NCBI RefSeq assembly: GCF_900187945.1
Contig: NZ_FYEH01000001.1
Span: forward strand, 434,001-498,000
DNA: 64,000 nucleotides
Source: Arboricoccus pini
GTDB lineage: Bacteria > Pseudomonadota > Alphaproteobacteria > Geminicoccales > Geminicoccaceae
Direction: 5' to 3'
Below the pieces are notes generated by a model. The model was not told where the DNA came from. It did no database searches and was given only the letters and a program-made list of their open reading frames with translations. The stretch's first letter is position 1, and every line of letters starts with the position of its first letter. The position numbers and the translations under genes are program-made. Below, one piece after another: positions 36,006 to 44,883 of the stretch.

Positions 36006-36159
36006 GCGGTTGTTTATTGCCCTGTCGGCGTGTGGATGCGTGGCAATCGTCCCAGGTCGACCCCATGTCTGCTGACGTGCTTTGCCTGCAGTGAGATGGC
36101 TGTTTAGGCATCTGGGAAGCTGACGAGGGGAAGCCATTGCCGCTGGAGACCAGTCTTCG

Positions 36160-37350
36160 ATGAGCAGCGCCGCTAAAACAATGGACGCGGGCCCATTGGT
36201 CGCCGCGGCCCGTGCAGTGCTGGCTTCCGGCGCCGCGGTGCGCGTGCGCGACGGGCGCGAGGCGTGCCTCATCCAGGCAATCGACGGGCTGACGTCCGAG
36301 CGTTTCACTCTCCTTCGCGACGGGGCAAATGGCCCCTGCCGTCTCGTGCTGACGGGCGAGCGTACCCAGCATCTGGGCATAGCGCCTCGGAGTACGGGCA
36401 GCCTTGCCATGGCCCTGCCGGCTGATATCGGCTTCGATGCCGTGCGTGGGCTTGCCGAGCCTGGCTTCGAAGCCCTGGCCGGGGAAGTCCGTCCAGGCTT
36501 CTTTGCCGCTGCTAGCGAAGCTGAGACGGCCGGAATCGAACTCGTCAAGCGGGCCGGACTCCTGCCTGCCATTCTCTCGACCTCGGAGTCTGGCGCCCTT
36601 GATGCCGTCCTGGAGCTCGACGCCGCTCTCGTCTTCGCGCAGGCCGAGAGCGAGCTGTCGAGCCTAGTTCGGGTCGTGGAGACCCGTTTGCCGATCACTG
36701 CGTCGGAATCGTGCAGGATCGCCGTCTTTCGCTCGCCCATCGGCACTGCCGATCAGGTTGCGCTCTCGATCGGCAATCTCAAGGAGTCGCTTGAGCGCGG
36801 CGAGGCCCCCTTGGTCCGCCTCCATTCGGAGTGTCTGACAGGGGATCTCTTCGGCTCGCTGCGCTGTGATTGCGGCCTGCAATTGCAAGGAGCGATCGCC
36901 CATATGACCGATGAAGGTGCCGGCATCCTCCTCTATCTTCGCCAGGAGGGGCGGGGCATTGGGCTCATCAACAAGCTCCGTGCCTATCGCCTGCAGGACC
37001 AGGGCTACGACACGGTCGACGCCAACATGCATCTGGGCTTTCAGGCTGACGAACGGGATTTTCGCATTGCGGCCCGCATCCTGAGTCTGATGGGTGTAAA
37101 GCGGATCCGGCTATTGACGAACAATCCCGATAAAGTCCGGATCATCGCCCAACACGGCATCGAGGTCGTCGAACGCGTGCCATTGTTTTTTGCCGCCAAC
37201 TGCCATAACCGCGCCTATCTCCAGACGAAGCTTGAAAAAAGTGGGCACTTTCTTCGCGTCATCGACGGGGCTCGCGGCAGCAAAGGCGACGTGGCCAGCG
37301 ATCTTGCCCGCATCCTGCGTGGCGGGCCGGGCGAGGAGATCGGCGCCTGA
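36160..37350 (+). CDS. ribA: GTP cyclohydrolase II with degenerate RibB-like N-terminus
   Basis: GTP cyclohydrolase II opens GTP to 2,5-diamino-6-ribosylamino-pyrimidinone phosphate, the first riboflavin-pathway step. The C-terminal half (from about residue 180) is intact: zinc ligands Cys225, Cys236 and Cys238 in [55 protein letters not shown] and LLTNNPDKV. The N-terminal 170 residues resemble DHBP synthase but lack its acidic DDxxRENEGD active site. The 396-residue form is known in Alphaproteobacteria. It overlaps a RibD-type reductase gene by four bases and is part of a six-gene pterin-like locus, so it may serve that rather than riboflavin. Confidence 0.9.
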   Translation: MSSAAKTMDAGPLVAAARAVLASGAAVRVRDGREACLIQAIDGLTSERFTLLRDGANGPCRLVLTGERTQHLGIAPRSTGSLAMALPADIGFDAVRGLAEPGFEALAGEVRPGFFAAASEAETAGIELVKRAGLLPAILSTSESGALDAVLELDAALVFAQAESELSSLVRVVETRLPITASESCRIAVFRSPIGTADQVALSIGNLKESLERGEAPLVRLHSECLTGDLFGSLRCDCGLQLQGAIAHMTDEGAGILLYLRQEGRGIGLINKLRAYRLQDQGYDTVDANMHLGFQADERDFRIAARILSLMGVKRIRLLTNNPDKVRIIAQHGIEVVERVPLFFAANCHNRAYLQTKLEKSGHFLRVIDGARGSKGDVASDLARILRGGPGEEIGA

Positions 37351-38264
37351 GCGGGCCGGGATCGCTGCCACTCGAGCCGGAATGCGGCATCACGCGATTC
37401 TGGCCGGCCCTACTCGCCGCCAGAGATGACGGGTCGATTCCAGATCTGGCGGGCTTTACCCTGACAGCGGTGGAACGACAGCTTGCGCAGAGCTATCTCG
37501 ATTTCCTCACGCCCGCGGCGGATGGACTGAGCGTTCTCGCCCACCTGGGGCAGAGCCTAGATGGTCGAATCGCCACATCGAGCGGCCATTCGACCTACGT
37601 GACCGGCAAGGCTGATCTCGTCCATATGCATCGCTTGCGCGCACTGGCTGATGCCGTGCTTGTGGGCGGGGGCACGGTGGCGAGCGACGATCCGCAACTG
37701 ACGGTGCGTCTGGTCGAAGGCCCGTCGCCCTTGCGCGTGGTCATCGACACGAGACGCAAGTTGACGTCGACTTGTCGGCTCTTTCGGGGCGGGCCGCCAA
37801 CCCTCGTGCTGTGCCGAGAGGATCGGCAGGAAGGCCCTGAGCTCGGCAACGCCGAGCTTTTAGGCCTGCCGAGTGAACTGAACGGCAGCCTCGCGCCCGC
37901 TACCATTCTAGATTGGCTGCGCCGCCGCGGCATCCGCCGCATATTCATAGAAGGAGGCGGCATCACGGTCTCGCGCTTCCTTGCCTCCGGGTGTCTTGAC
38001 CGTCTGCAGCTCTGCATAGCGCCGGTGGTCATCGGCTCCGGACGCGAGGCGCTTCGCCTTCCAGCTGTTGCCACCATGGACGAGGCGCTGCGGCTAAAAC
38101 CTGTCGTGATACCGATGGGCAGCGATTGGCTTTTTGACTGCGACCTCAAGCGCCGACCGCTTCCAGTTCAGCGCGTCTCAGGTGAAGGCGCGGAGCCTTA
38201 CGCCGTCGCCAGCGAAGAGATCGTCGTGGCCGACAAAAGCACCTCCGATGCCCTTTTCCGCTAG
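37347..38264 (+). CDS. RibD C-terminal-domain reductase (dihydrofolate reductase-like)
   Basis: This stand-alone NADPH reductase domain resembles the RibD C-terminal/Rib7 family, which reduces a ribosylamino to a ribitylamino pyrimidine. Motifs are [59 protein letters not shown] and [12 protein letters not shown]. No deaminase zinc motif is present. The first standard start in frame is GTG at 37470, but coding sequence clearly extends upstream ([20 protein letters not shown]) to a CTG at 37347 that overlaps the ribA stop as CTGA. I therefore infer a CTG start. The 3' end overlaps a convergent methyltransferase gene by 87 bases. Confidence 0.82.
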   Translation: MSGPGSLPLEPECGITRFWPALLAARDDGSIPDLAGFTLTAVERQLAQSYLDFLTPAADGLSVLAHLGQSLDGRIATSSGHSTYVTGKADLVHMHRLRALADAVLVGGGTVASDDPQLTVRLVEGPSPLRVVIDTRRKLTSTCRLFRGGPPTLVLCREDRQEGPELGNAELLGLPSELNGSLAPATILDWLRRRGIRRIFIEGGGITVSRFLASGCLDRLQLCIAPVVIGSGREALRLPAVATMDEALRLKPVVIPMGSDWLFDCDLKRRPLPVQRVSGEGAEPYAVASEEIVVADKSTSDALFR

Positions 38265-38984
38265 AGCCCGGCGCTCCGAGAGCCAGGCCAGGATGCGGGG
38301 CGTGGCACTCGGATTGGCCTCGCAGGCCGCTTCCGCCATCCCTTCGATGAACGCCACGATCATCGGCCCGTCTTTGGTGCCCAGCACCCATTCGGACGGT
38401 GCAGGCAGCACGCTGAAATCGATTGCCTGGCTCAAATGATCCCGCGCATTGCCACCGAGCGCCGGACCGAAACCTTTGTCACGTCGCTGATGTTCGTTGA
38501 AAAGCGAAATCATTTCCTGGTCGCCCTCGACCGGCGGGTGGAGTTCGATCTCGCCATTGAATGTTAGGGCTGCATAGAAAGGTAGGCGCCTTTGCGCCAG
38601 GAGGTGCAAGAGCCGATCCAGCCATTCGGCCGACACCAGATCCAGAAGGGCTGACGTGGTGACGAGGTCGGTATCGGCAGGAAAAGCCGCTTCGAGGTCG
38701 CTTGCGAGATCAAGCTCACGATAGCGCCATTCGACATCGGGCATGAGCCGCGAACTGCCGTCGGAAATCAGCTCCGGGTCGTTCTCGATAAGGGTCCAAC
38801 TTTGCGCGCAGCGAAGACGTGGCGCGAGGTAGCGCAGATTGGCTCCGGTCCCGGCGCCCAGATCGACGATGTTGAGGTGGCTGCGACCACTGCTCCACGC
38901 ACCGATCCGGATGGCCGTCTCGGGGTCACGTGCCATCTGGTCATAAGGTTCGCGCAGGTCCAGCCATGCGCTGGCAAAGCTCAT
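38178..38984 (-). CDS. SAM-dependent methyltransferase
   Basis: The 268-residue protein has a class I SAM-binding site, IVDLGAGTGANLRYLAPRL, with the acidic second motif WTLIENDPELI and a third motif AAFPADTDLVTTSALLDLVS. The C-terminal half (DHLSQAIDFSVLPAPSEWVL, then a helical end) is not that of a known substrate class. ATG at 38984 overlaps the stop of the upstream glycosyltransferase gene (ATGA). It is last in a minus-strand set of dehydrogenase, PTPS-like protein, glycosyltransferase and methyltransferase. A role in decorating a pterin-like or sugar product is inferred from context. Confidence 0.85.
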   Translation of the reverse strand: MSFASAWLDLREPYDQMARDPETAIRIGAWSSGRSHLNIVDLGAGTGANLRYLAPRLRCAQSWTLIENDPELISDGSSRLMPDVEWRYRELDLASDLEAAFPADTDLVTTSALLDLVSAEWLDRLLHLLAQRRLPFYAALTFNGEIELHPPVEGDQEMISLFNEHQRRDKGFGPALGGNARDHLSQAIDFSVLPAPSEWVLGTKDGPMIVAFIEGMAEAACEANPSATPRILAWLSERRALAEKGIGGAFVGHDDLFAGDGVRLRAFT

Positions 38985-40042
38985 CCCTTGTCCTCCAGAA
39001 GTGCAGCCACTTCAGCAGCGGTTGTCGGCCAGTCGCGCAGGGCCTGCCGCGCGATTCTCGAGCCCGCCTGAAGCCTCAGCCGCATGATGGGGTCCCCAAT
39101 GGTTCGGCGCAATGCCGAGGCCAACGCGTCGACGTCGCCGCTGTCGATCATGCAGGCGGCATCAGGCGACAGCCAATTGCCTATTGCGCCCGCACGTACG
39201 GCCACTACCGGGAGACCACAAGCAATCGCTTCGGCGACGGCCATGCCGAATCCTTCGTAGAGCGAGCTCGAAACGAAGAGATCGCTCGAGGCATAGACTC
39301 TTGCCAAGCTGTCTCCGTCAAGCTCGCCCAAAAGCGCTACACGTCCTCCGAGTGTGCCAAGATTTCCCAGGGCTTCGCGCAGTTGTCCAACCTCGACGGG
39401 ATCACGGATCATCGATCCCACGAGGTTGAGTCGCCAATCCAGATCGCCCAGCCTGCCCATCGCTCTGATCAGATTCGGAAAATTCTTGCGCGGGATGACC
39501 GAGCCGACAGCCAGGAGCGACAGGTATGGGCCAGGACCACCGGTGGAAAGCGGTGAGGGCGTTGTCCCGGGAAGGGCCACCTGGATGCGTGTGGCCGGCA
39601 CGTCGAAATCAGCGACCAATGCATCTCGTGTAACAGGTGAGGTGACGACGATCTTGTGCGCGAATTTAAGGGCGGCCCGCTCGCTTGCCTTCAATGCTGC
39701 AACGTTGACCGGCGATAATCCGGTCTCATAGGCAAGCGGGTGGTGGATCAGCGCCAGGATCCGCAGGCGCTGAGCCTCCCGCGCCATAATCTCGGGCATG
39801 ACCGAGAAGGCCATGCCGTCGATGAGCAAAGTGGTGTGCTCGGGCAGATCCGCAAGCATGGCTGCCGCCCGTGCGCGTTCGTCTGGCCCGGGAGAGGGAA
39901 AGCCGCCTGGGAGCCGGAGCGACTGGACGGTCAGTCCGCCAGCGCGCAGGGCAGAAAGGAGATGATGGTCGTAGAGATAGCCCCCCGTTCGCTGGGCGGG
40001 GTCACCTGGAACAGCAAAGACGAGGGATCGCTCGTCGCTCAA
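38981..40042 (-). CDS. Glycosyltransferase family 4
   Basis: The 353-residue protein is a GT-B fold retaining glycosyltransferase. It starts [20 protein letters not shown], with the GGYxYD loop of this subgroup. It carries [33 protein letters not shown] (acceptor/donor hinge), and the EX7E motif in [20 protein letters not shown]. It lacks membrane helices and probably acts in the cytoplasm on a small acceptor. It overlaps both neighbours by four bases (40039-40042 and 38981-38984), so it is translated with the PTPS-like protein and the methyltransferase. The sugar and acceptor are unknown. Confidence 0.87.
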   Translation of the reverse strand: MSDERSLVFAVPGDPAQRTGGYLYDHHLLSALRAGGLTVQSLRLPGGFPSPGPDERARAAAMLADLPEHTTLLIDGMAFSVMPEIMAREAQRLRILALIHHPLAYETGLSPVNVAALKASERAALKFAHKIVVTSPVTRDALVADFDVPATRIQVALPGTTPSPLSTGGPGPYLSLLAVGSVIPRKNFPNLIRAMGRLGDLDWRLNLVGSMIRDPVEVGQLREALGNLGTLGGRVALLGELDGDSLARVYASSDLFVSSSLYEGFGMAVAEAIACGLPVVAVRAGAIGNWLSPDAACMIDSGDVDALASALRRTIGDPIMRLRLQAGSRIARQALRDWPTTAAEVAALLEDKG

Positions 40043-40440
40043 CTAAGCGGCCCCTCGAACCCTGCCCAGGCCGTATGACTCTCGCCTAATTCGACGCCTA
40101 GCGCGTCGACGGCATTGGCGTCTGGCCCCAGTTTGCCGGCTTTGATAGCCTCGGCCATTTGGCCATGTATCCAGCGCGCCACGAACTCCGTGGTGGTATT
40201 CTCTCCAGCAAAAGCAGGCACATCGTCGAGATTGCGATAATTGATCTCTGCCAGAATCGCCTTCAACGTCATGGTCGCAAGACCTATGTCGACGACGATA
40301 TTGTGCCGGTCCAATTCCTTGCGTCTGAACGTTACGTCGACGACGAAGGTGGCTCCATGAAGAGCTTGGGCAGGTCCGAACACGTCGCCCTTGAAGCTGT
40401 GCGCGATCATGATGTGATCGCGAACCCGCACATTGAACAT
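40039..40440 (-). CDS. 6-pyruvoyl-tetrahydropterin synthase / QueD homologue, catalytic residues altered
   Basis: The 133-residue T-fold protein is homologous to PTPS/QueD. His14 in [11 protein letters not shown] and His28 in [14 protein letters not shown] occupy zinc-ligand places. The usual C-x3-HGH reads A-x3-HGA, so the catalytic Cys and one His ligand are missing, and the Asp-His dyad region reads NYRNLDD. The substrate-anchoring Glu survives in ENTTTEF. It therefore probably does not perform the standard lyase or carboxy-pterin reaction but may bind a pterin-like ring. It overlaps the glycosyltransferase by four bases; the dehydrogenase lies 12 bases upstream. Confidence 0.82.
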   Translation of the reverse strand: MFNVRVRDHIMIAHSFKGDVFGPAQALHGATFVVDVTFRRKELDRHNIVVDIGLATMTLKAILAEINYRNLDDVPAFAGENTTTEFVARWIHGQMAEAIKAGKLGPDANAVDALGVELGESHTAWAGFEGPLS

Positions 40441-40452
40441 CCTTGTCTCCTG

Positions 40453-41439
40453 TCAGCCCTCGTCGTAACGCACCACATGGCAAAGTGTGCCGGTACCGTC
40501 CATGGCCAGTTGGCGCATCGTGGCCGGTAGCGACGCAAACGAGCTCTCTCCCGTCAGCAGCGCGTCGAGTCGGTCGTCCAGGAGAAGCTCGAGAGCCTTC
40601 GAAAGGCGGCGTCCATGCGTCCAGCGGGCCCGCTGGACGTTCGCCACCTGTCCGACCTGGGAGGAGATGAGTCGCAGCCGCTTGGCGTGAAAATCCTCGC
40701 CCAGCGGTAAAGCCGGGCTCGTCGTTCCATACCAGCCAAGGGCCAGGATGGTGGCCTCGAAGGCCGCCCTGCCAAAGCAAAAGGCCAGGGCCTCGGGATT
40801 ACCGCTGGCCTCGACGACGAGATCGGCATTGTCGAAGGTCCAGCTTGGTGAGGCAAAGGCGCAGCCAAGGCGGCGAGCCAGCGGTGCCTTTCGCTCGTCC
40901 TTGTCAACGATCGTGACCTGAACGCCGGGCATCCGTGCCGCCAAGAATGCTACGAGCAGACCTACCGTTCCGGCGCCGACGATGGTCACACGGTCGCCCG
41001 GCAGGATTCCCGCATCCCAGAGTCCGTTCAAGGCGGTCTCCATGTTGGCTGCCAGGACGGCGCGCCTTGGCGGCAGACCACTCGGTATGCGCTGCACCAA
41101 CGCCTCATCAATGTTCGCTCGGGTCTGGTGCGGATGCAGAGCGAAGACCGTGCGTCCCAACCAACGCGCCGGTCCGGCCTCGACGATGCCGACGAGGCTG
41201 TATCCATATTTGACGGGGAACGGGAACGCGCCTTCCTGGGCGGGGCAGCGCATGCGCGCCCATTCCCGGCGCGGCACCAACCCTTGGGCGACCATCGATT
41301 CCGTGCCGCGGCTGATCCCGGAAAAAAGGGCCTGAACGCGCACTTGCCCGTCGCTGAGATCCGGCAGCACGGCCTGCCGGATCTCACCCATCAGCGGTCC
41401 GGTCGTCCAATAGGCCTGACTCTTTAGCCGCGTCGTCAT
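40453..41439 (-). CDS. MDR-family dehydrogenase (zinc-alcohol-dehydrogenase-like)
   Basis: The 328-residue protein belongs to the medium-chain dehydrogenase/reductase family, with the NAD(P) site VTIVGAGTVGLLVAFLAARM and a following acidic VTIVDKDERK. The N-terminal domain has SGISRGTESMV and KYGYSLVGIVEAGPARWLGR instead of the standard GHE zinc motif, and no structural-zinc Cys cluster. This is like the BchC/2-desacetyl-hydroxyethyl group. HPHQTRANIDEALVQRIPSG and ANMETALNGLWD are characteristic. ATG at 41439 is chosen over upstream extensions. It is the first gene of the four-gene minus-strand set, so it may oxidise or reduce the pathway's hydroxyl group. Confidence 0.85.
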   Translation of the reverse strand: MTTRLKSQAYWTTGPLMGEIRQAVLPDLSDGQVRVQALFSGISRGTESMVAQGLVPRREWARMRCPAQEGAFPFPVKYGYSLVGIVEAGPARWLGRTVFALHPHQTRANIDEALVQRIPSGLPPRRAVLAANMETALNGLWDAGILPGDRVTIVGAGTVGLLVAFLAARMPGVQVTIVDKDERKAPLARRLGCAFASPSWTFDNADLVVEASGNPEALAFCFGRAAFEATILALGWYGTTSPALPLGEDFHAKRLRLISSQVGQVANVQRARWTHGRRLSKALELLLDDRLDALLTGESSFASLPATMRQLAMDGTGTLCHVVRYDEG

Positions 41440-41815
41440 GCTCAAGTGCGGTAGCATGAAGCGCGACCCGCGACCACCTGGTGTAGGACTGTAAAAAATA
41501 CGCCCCGGTGGCGAACCACCGAGGCGAGAAGCTGCGGGGGAAACTGTGATCGACGGCATCAATGCACCGTCACTTCGAGAAATGGACCGAAGCAACCGAC
41601 GATCAAGTTGAATCCACTCCAAATGTCGACATTTGTCGAGCAGCCTCGTCTTGAAGTTGCGAGCCAAGCCCAATCGGGCTTAGGAGCGTAGGCCAATGCT
41701 ATGTGTAAGTATGTGTTTCCGCATGCCACGCATGCAGGCAAGACATGAACCCTCTCGCTTACTTTTCCATTGCCGAGACTTAGGAACGAATTTTAGTTAA
41801 TCGGGGAGCAATCAT
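41440..41815. promoter_or_regulatory. Divergent intergenic region
   Basis: This 376-base gap lies between the minus-strand dehydrogenase operon and the plus-strand TPP enzyme and should contain both promoters. It is more AT-rich near 41600-41810. TTTTAGTTAATCGGGGAG (about 41790-41808) includes the GGGGAG ribosome site of the TPP-enzyme gene, seven bases before its TTG. I see no inverted repeat or riboswitch, and cannot assign -35/-10 boxes with confidence. Confidence 0.35.
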
Positions 41816-43354
41816 TTGACCAACGGCGCCGATTCGATCATCGCAACAGCGTTGGACCAGGGCATAGAAGTCTGTTTCGCCAATCCCGGCACGACCGAGA
41901 TGCCCCTCGTGGCAGCGCTGGATCGTGCTCCGCGGATGCGGCCGGTGCTGGCCCTTCACGAGACCGTGTGCACCGGCGCTGCCGATGGCTATGCCAGGGT
42001 CGCCGGCAAGCCAGCGCTCACGTTGCTCCATTTGGGTCCAGGCCTCGCCAATGGGGCTGCCAACCTTCACAACGCGCGTCGCGCGGTATCACCGGTCGTC
42101 AATCTCGTGGGTGAGCATGCGACCTGGCACAAGAGTGCGGATGCCCCGCTCGCGATGGATATCGAGGGGTTGGCCCGCACCTTCTCCGCGTGGGTCGGGA
42201 CAGCGGCATCGGCCGACGACATGGGGCGGCTGGCGGCCGAGGCTGTGGCAATCGCCAAGGGACGTCGCGCGATCGCCACACTTATCGCGCCGCACGATCT
42301 GCAGGCCATCGAGGTAGAGGCCCGGTCTTTCTCGCCGCCCCGCTATGCCGGACCTTCGGTGGATTTCGCCATGATCGAGGCTGCGGCCACTGCCCTTCGC
42401 CAGCCTAAAGCCGCACTCTATCTTGGTGGGGCGGGTTTATTCGGCGTCGGACTCGAGCGCGCTGGCCGTGTCGCCGCTGCAACGGGCTGCACGCTGATCG
42501 CTCCCTCGAGCTATAATCGCCTCGAGGTCGGACGCGGCCTGCCGACGATTCATAGGCTCCCTTATTTCGCGACGGCAGCGCAGGCCTATCTCGACGGATT
42601 CACTCATGTGGTGGGCTGTGGCGTTGATCGGCCGGTCTCCTTCTTCGGCTGGCCGGGCGAGCCCTCGCGCTATCTCGAAGGGCGCGAGGGTGTCATCTGG
42701 CTGTCCGGCCTGCACGAGGATGCCCTGCCGTTCCTGGATGCGCTCGTTCAGGCGCTGGATGCCAAGGAGCCGATTGCTCGATACGACGCTGAAATGGCGC
42801 AGATGCCGAGCGGCGGGCCGCTCACGGCCGAGACTCTGGTCGAGGTTCTAGCCGTTGGATTGCCCGAGGACGCGATTTTGATTCCGACAGCGGTGACCAC
42901 AGGCTTCGCCTTCGCAGCTCATGCAGGTCGGGCGCGACCGCATACTCAGTTGGCGCTTACCGGGGGAGCCATCGGTATGGGCCCGTCGCTTGCGGTTGGC
43001 GCCGCCATCGGCGCGCCCGGGCGAAAAATCGTCAATCTGGAGGCGGACGGGAGCGGCGCCTACGCGCTGCAGGCCTTCTGGACACAGGCCCGCGAAGGCC
43101 TCGATGTCACGACCATCATCTGCCATAATCGCGTCTACAAGATCCTGCAGATCGAGCTTGAACGGGCAGGTCTTGCGATCGGCGAGGCCTCAAAACACCT
43201 GACCGAACTCGATCGACCTGCGCTGGACTGGACCGGCCTGGCGCGAAGCCTGGGCCTCGAGGCGGAGAAAGTCGATGACGTCGCCGGATTTGCCGCTGCC
43301 CTGGAGCGAGGCCTCGCTACGCCAGGTCCCTATCTGATTGAGGCCATGATCTAG
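41816..43354 (+). CDS. Thiamine-diphosphate-dependent enzyme (acetolactate synthase-like)
   Basis: The 512-residue protein shares the acetolactate synthase/benzoylformate decarboxylase fold. The N-terminal pyrimidine-binding domain has the catalytic Glu49 (LALHETVCTGAADGYAR). A central domain with IEAAATALRQPKAALYLGGAG follows. The C-terminal domain has the diphosphate-binding loop EADGSGAYALQAFW, which is ADG rather than GDG, ending in ICHNRVY. It is shorter than acetolactate synthase large subunits, and no small subunit is nearby, so a decarboxylase or carboligase role is more likely. The start is TTG with GGGGAG seven bases before it. Confidence 0.85.
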   Translation: MTNGADSIIATALDQGIEVCFANPGTTEMPLVAALDRAPRMRPVLALHETVCTGAADGYARVAGKPALTLLHLGPGLANGAANLHNARRAVSPVVNLVGEHATWHKSADAPLAMDIEGLARTFSAWVGTAASADDMGRLAAEAVAIAKGRRAIATLIAPHDLQAIEVEARSFSPPRYAGPSVDFAMIEAAATALRQPKAALYLGGAGLFGVGLERAGRVAAATGCTLIAPSSYNRLEVGRGLPTIHRLPYFATAAQAYLDGFTHVVGCGVDRPVSFFGWPGEPSRYLEGREGVIWLSGLHEDALPFLDALVQALDAKEPIARYDAEMAQMPSGGPLTAETLVEVLAVGLPEDAILIPTAVTTGFAFAAHAGRARPHTQLALTGGAIGMGPSLAVGAAIGAPGRKIVNLEADGSGAYALQAFWTQAREGLDVTTIICHNRVYKILQIELERAGLAIGEASKHLTELDRPALDWTGLARSLGLEAEKVDDVAGFAAALERGLATPGPYLIEAMI

Positions 43355-43466
43355 CCCAGATCAGCCAGGTTGCCTGGAGCCGCTTGGGGTGGATACGGCA
43401 AGCGGGTGCCGACGGACGGCCCATCGCCTATGTATAGACCATGAAGGCTTGGCAAAGGATGCGCAG

Positions 43467-43961
43467 GTGGCGCTGGACGATCCATTCCTAAGTGCGTCGC
43501 ATGATCATGATCATTGCATCGAGACAGCCTTAGGCCGGGCCGTCGCTATCTGCGCGCATCAGGGCGCCCGGCTGACGGCGTTGCGGCGGCGTGTGCTTGA
43601 ACTTGTCTGGAGCAGCCATGCGCCAATAGGGGCTTACCAGATCATGGAAATGATGCGGGGCGAGCGCTCGCGTGTCGCCCCGCCGACCGTCTACCGCGCG
43701 CTCGATTTCCTTGCCGACAATGGCCTCATCCATCGGCTGGATACGCTCAATGCATTTATCGGCTGCTCGCGGCCCGGCGTCGGCCACAAGGCCTATTTTC
43801 TTATCTGTCGTCACTGCGGCAATGCGGTTGAGTTCGCCGACACGGCACTCGATGCGGCGATTGCCGACGCTTCCCATCGGGCCGGCTTCGCCATTGAGGT
43901 CGAGACGGTCGAATTACGCGGCCTTTGCGCCGCCTGTCGGCCGCTCAGCGCAAATTCCTAA
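43467..43961 (+). CDS. zur: Fur-family transcriptional regulator, probably zinc uptake regulator
   Basis: This metal-sensing repressor has 164 residues from GTG at 43467 (AAAGGA seven bases upstream); an open frame from 43389 adds unlikely sequence. The winged-helix part is LTALRRRVLELVWSSHAPIG, AYQIMEMM and APPTVYRALDFLADNGLIHR. The dimer domain has the structural-zinc Cys pairs CRHCG and CAACRP. The N-terminus is His-rich (ASHDHDHC), as in Zur proteins, and LDTLNAFIGCSRPGVGHKAY also resembles Zur. No znu transporter genes are adjacent, so the call rests on sequence. Confidence 0.8.
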   Translation: MALDDPFLSASHDHDHCIETALGRAVAICAHQGARLTALRRRVLELVWSSHAPIGAYQIMEMMRGERSRVAPPTVYRALDFLADNGLIHRLDTLNAFIGCSRPGVGHKAYFLICRHCGNAVEFADTALDAAIADASHRAGFAIEVETVELRGLCAACRPLSANS

Positions 43962-44028
43962 GGCAGGCGAGCCATACTGAATGGCCGGCGTTCGGTCACT
44001 TGCCTTGGTCATGCCACGATTTGCGAGT

Positions 44029-44691
44029 TCAACGGATGAACAAGGAGCGAGGCTGCGTGGCTGAAGCCGTTGAGGCAGGCGGCATGGGCGAGGGCTGCGC
44101 GGGTATAGGAGTTCCAGATAGGGGAAACGTCTCGATGCTCGTAGAAGCGGCTCCAGCGACATTCTGTTGTGTCGTCAAGGCATAGGGACTGGCCGAGCGG
44201 GCCGTGTAGGCGTCGAGCGACGCGGTGCCGATCCTGCCCGGCCGATTTTGCATTTTTGTAGCGGTAGGATCGGCGATCGGTACTGAGGCCGGTACACTGC
44301 GATAGCTCTGTTGTCGCGCCGCGGCCGCGGCGGCGGGCACGTTGATTGGCTTGCCCGCCGGCGTCACGACGCGGCGATAGCGCGGCGGTCCGATGGGATT
44401 GCCCAGTTCGTCCGTCTCTGGCGAGGTCCAGTATTCGAGGCTCGATTTGTCCAGCACATCTTTTTGATAAACGGCCGTGAACCGGTTCTCCTGACCGGGT
44501 TGAGGCGTCGGATAGCAATCGGCATCGGCCAGCGTCTGGTAGCAAAAGACCGGCACTTGCGGCCCGCTCGGCGCGGCTGCGCTGAAGTAGGGCGGCGGCG
44601 CATCGAAGCTGCAGGCGCTAATCGCGCAGCAGACCATTAGCCGGAGGAGCCGGTGGAGCAGAATGAATGGGGATCGGTGGGGCCTGTTCAT
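44029..44691 (-). CDS. Putative lipoprotein, unknown function
   Basis: The 220-residue protein has a lipoprotein signal: a charged start, a hydrophobic stretch (LLRLMVCCAI) and a lipobox-like ISAC before the probable lipidated Cys27. The mature part contains VFCYQTLADADCYPTP and ENRFTAVYQKDVLD, with two Cys that could pair, followed by a Pro/Ala/Ser-rich tail. I recognise no named family. Convergent with zur, it stands alone on the minus strand and is probably envelope-bound. Confidence 0.65.
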   Translation of the reverse strand: MNRPHRSPFILLHRLLRLMVCCAISACSFDAPPPYFSAAAPSGPQVPVFCYQTLADADCYPTPQPGQENRFTAVYQKDVLDKSSLEYWTSPETDELGNPIGPPRYRRVVTPAGKPINVPAAAAAARQQSYRSVPASVPIADPTATKMQNRPGRIGTASLDAYTARSASPYALTTQQNVAGAASTSIETFPLSGTPIPAQPSPMPPASTASATQPRSLFIR

Positions 44692-44883
44692 GCATCGACT
44701 ATCGACGCGATGGGTTAAGCGTCGGTTAACGCCTTGGGCGGAAAGTCGCAGGGCGTCCTGCTGCGTTGCAACCTAGCATGACACCTATACCCCAGCGCGG
44801 CATGATGGCACGTGCGCTCGCCCGCCGGGCGAACTACTATGCGCCCAGAAATACGTTTGATTTTGAGCATGGAGAAACGTCAG

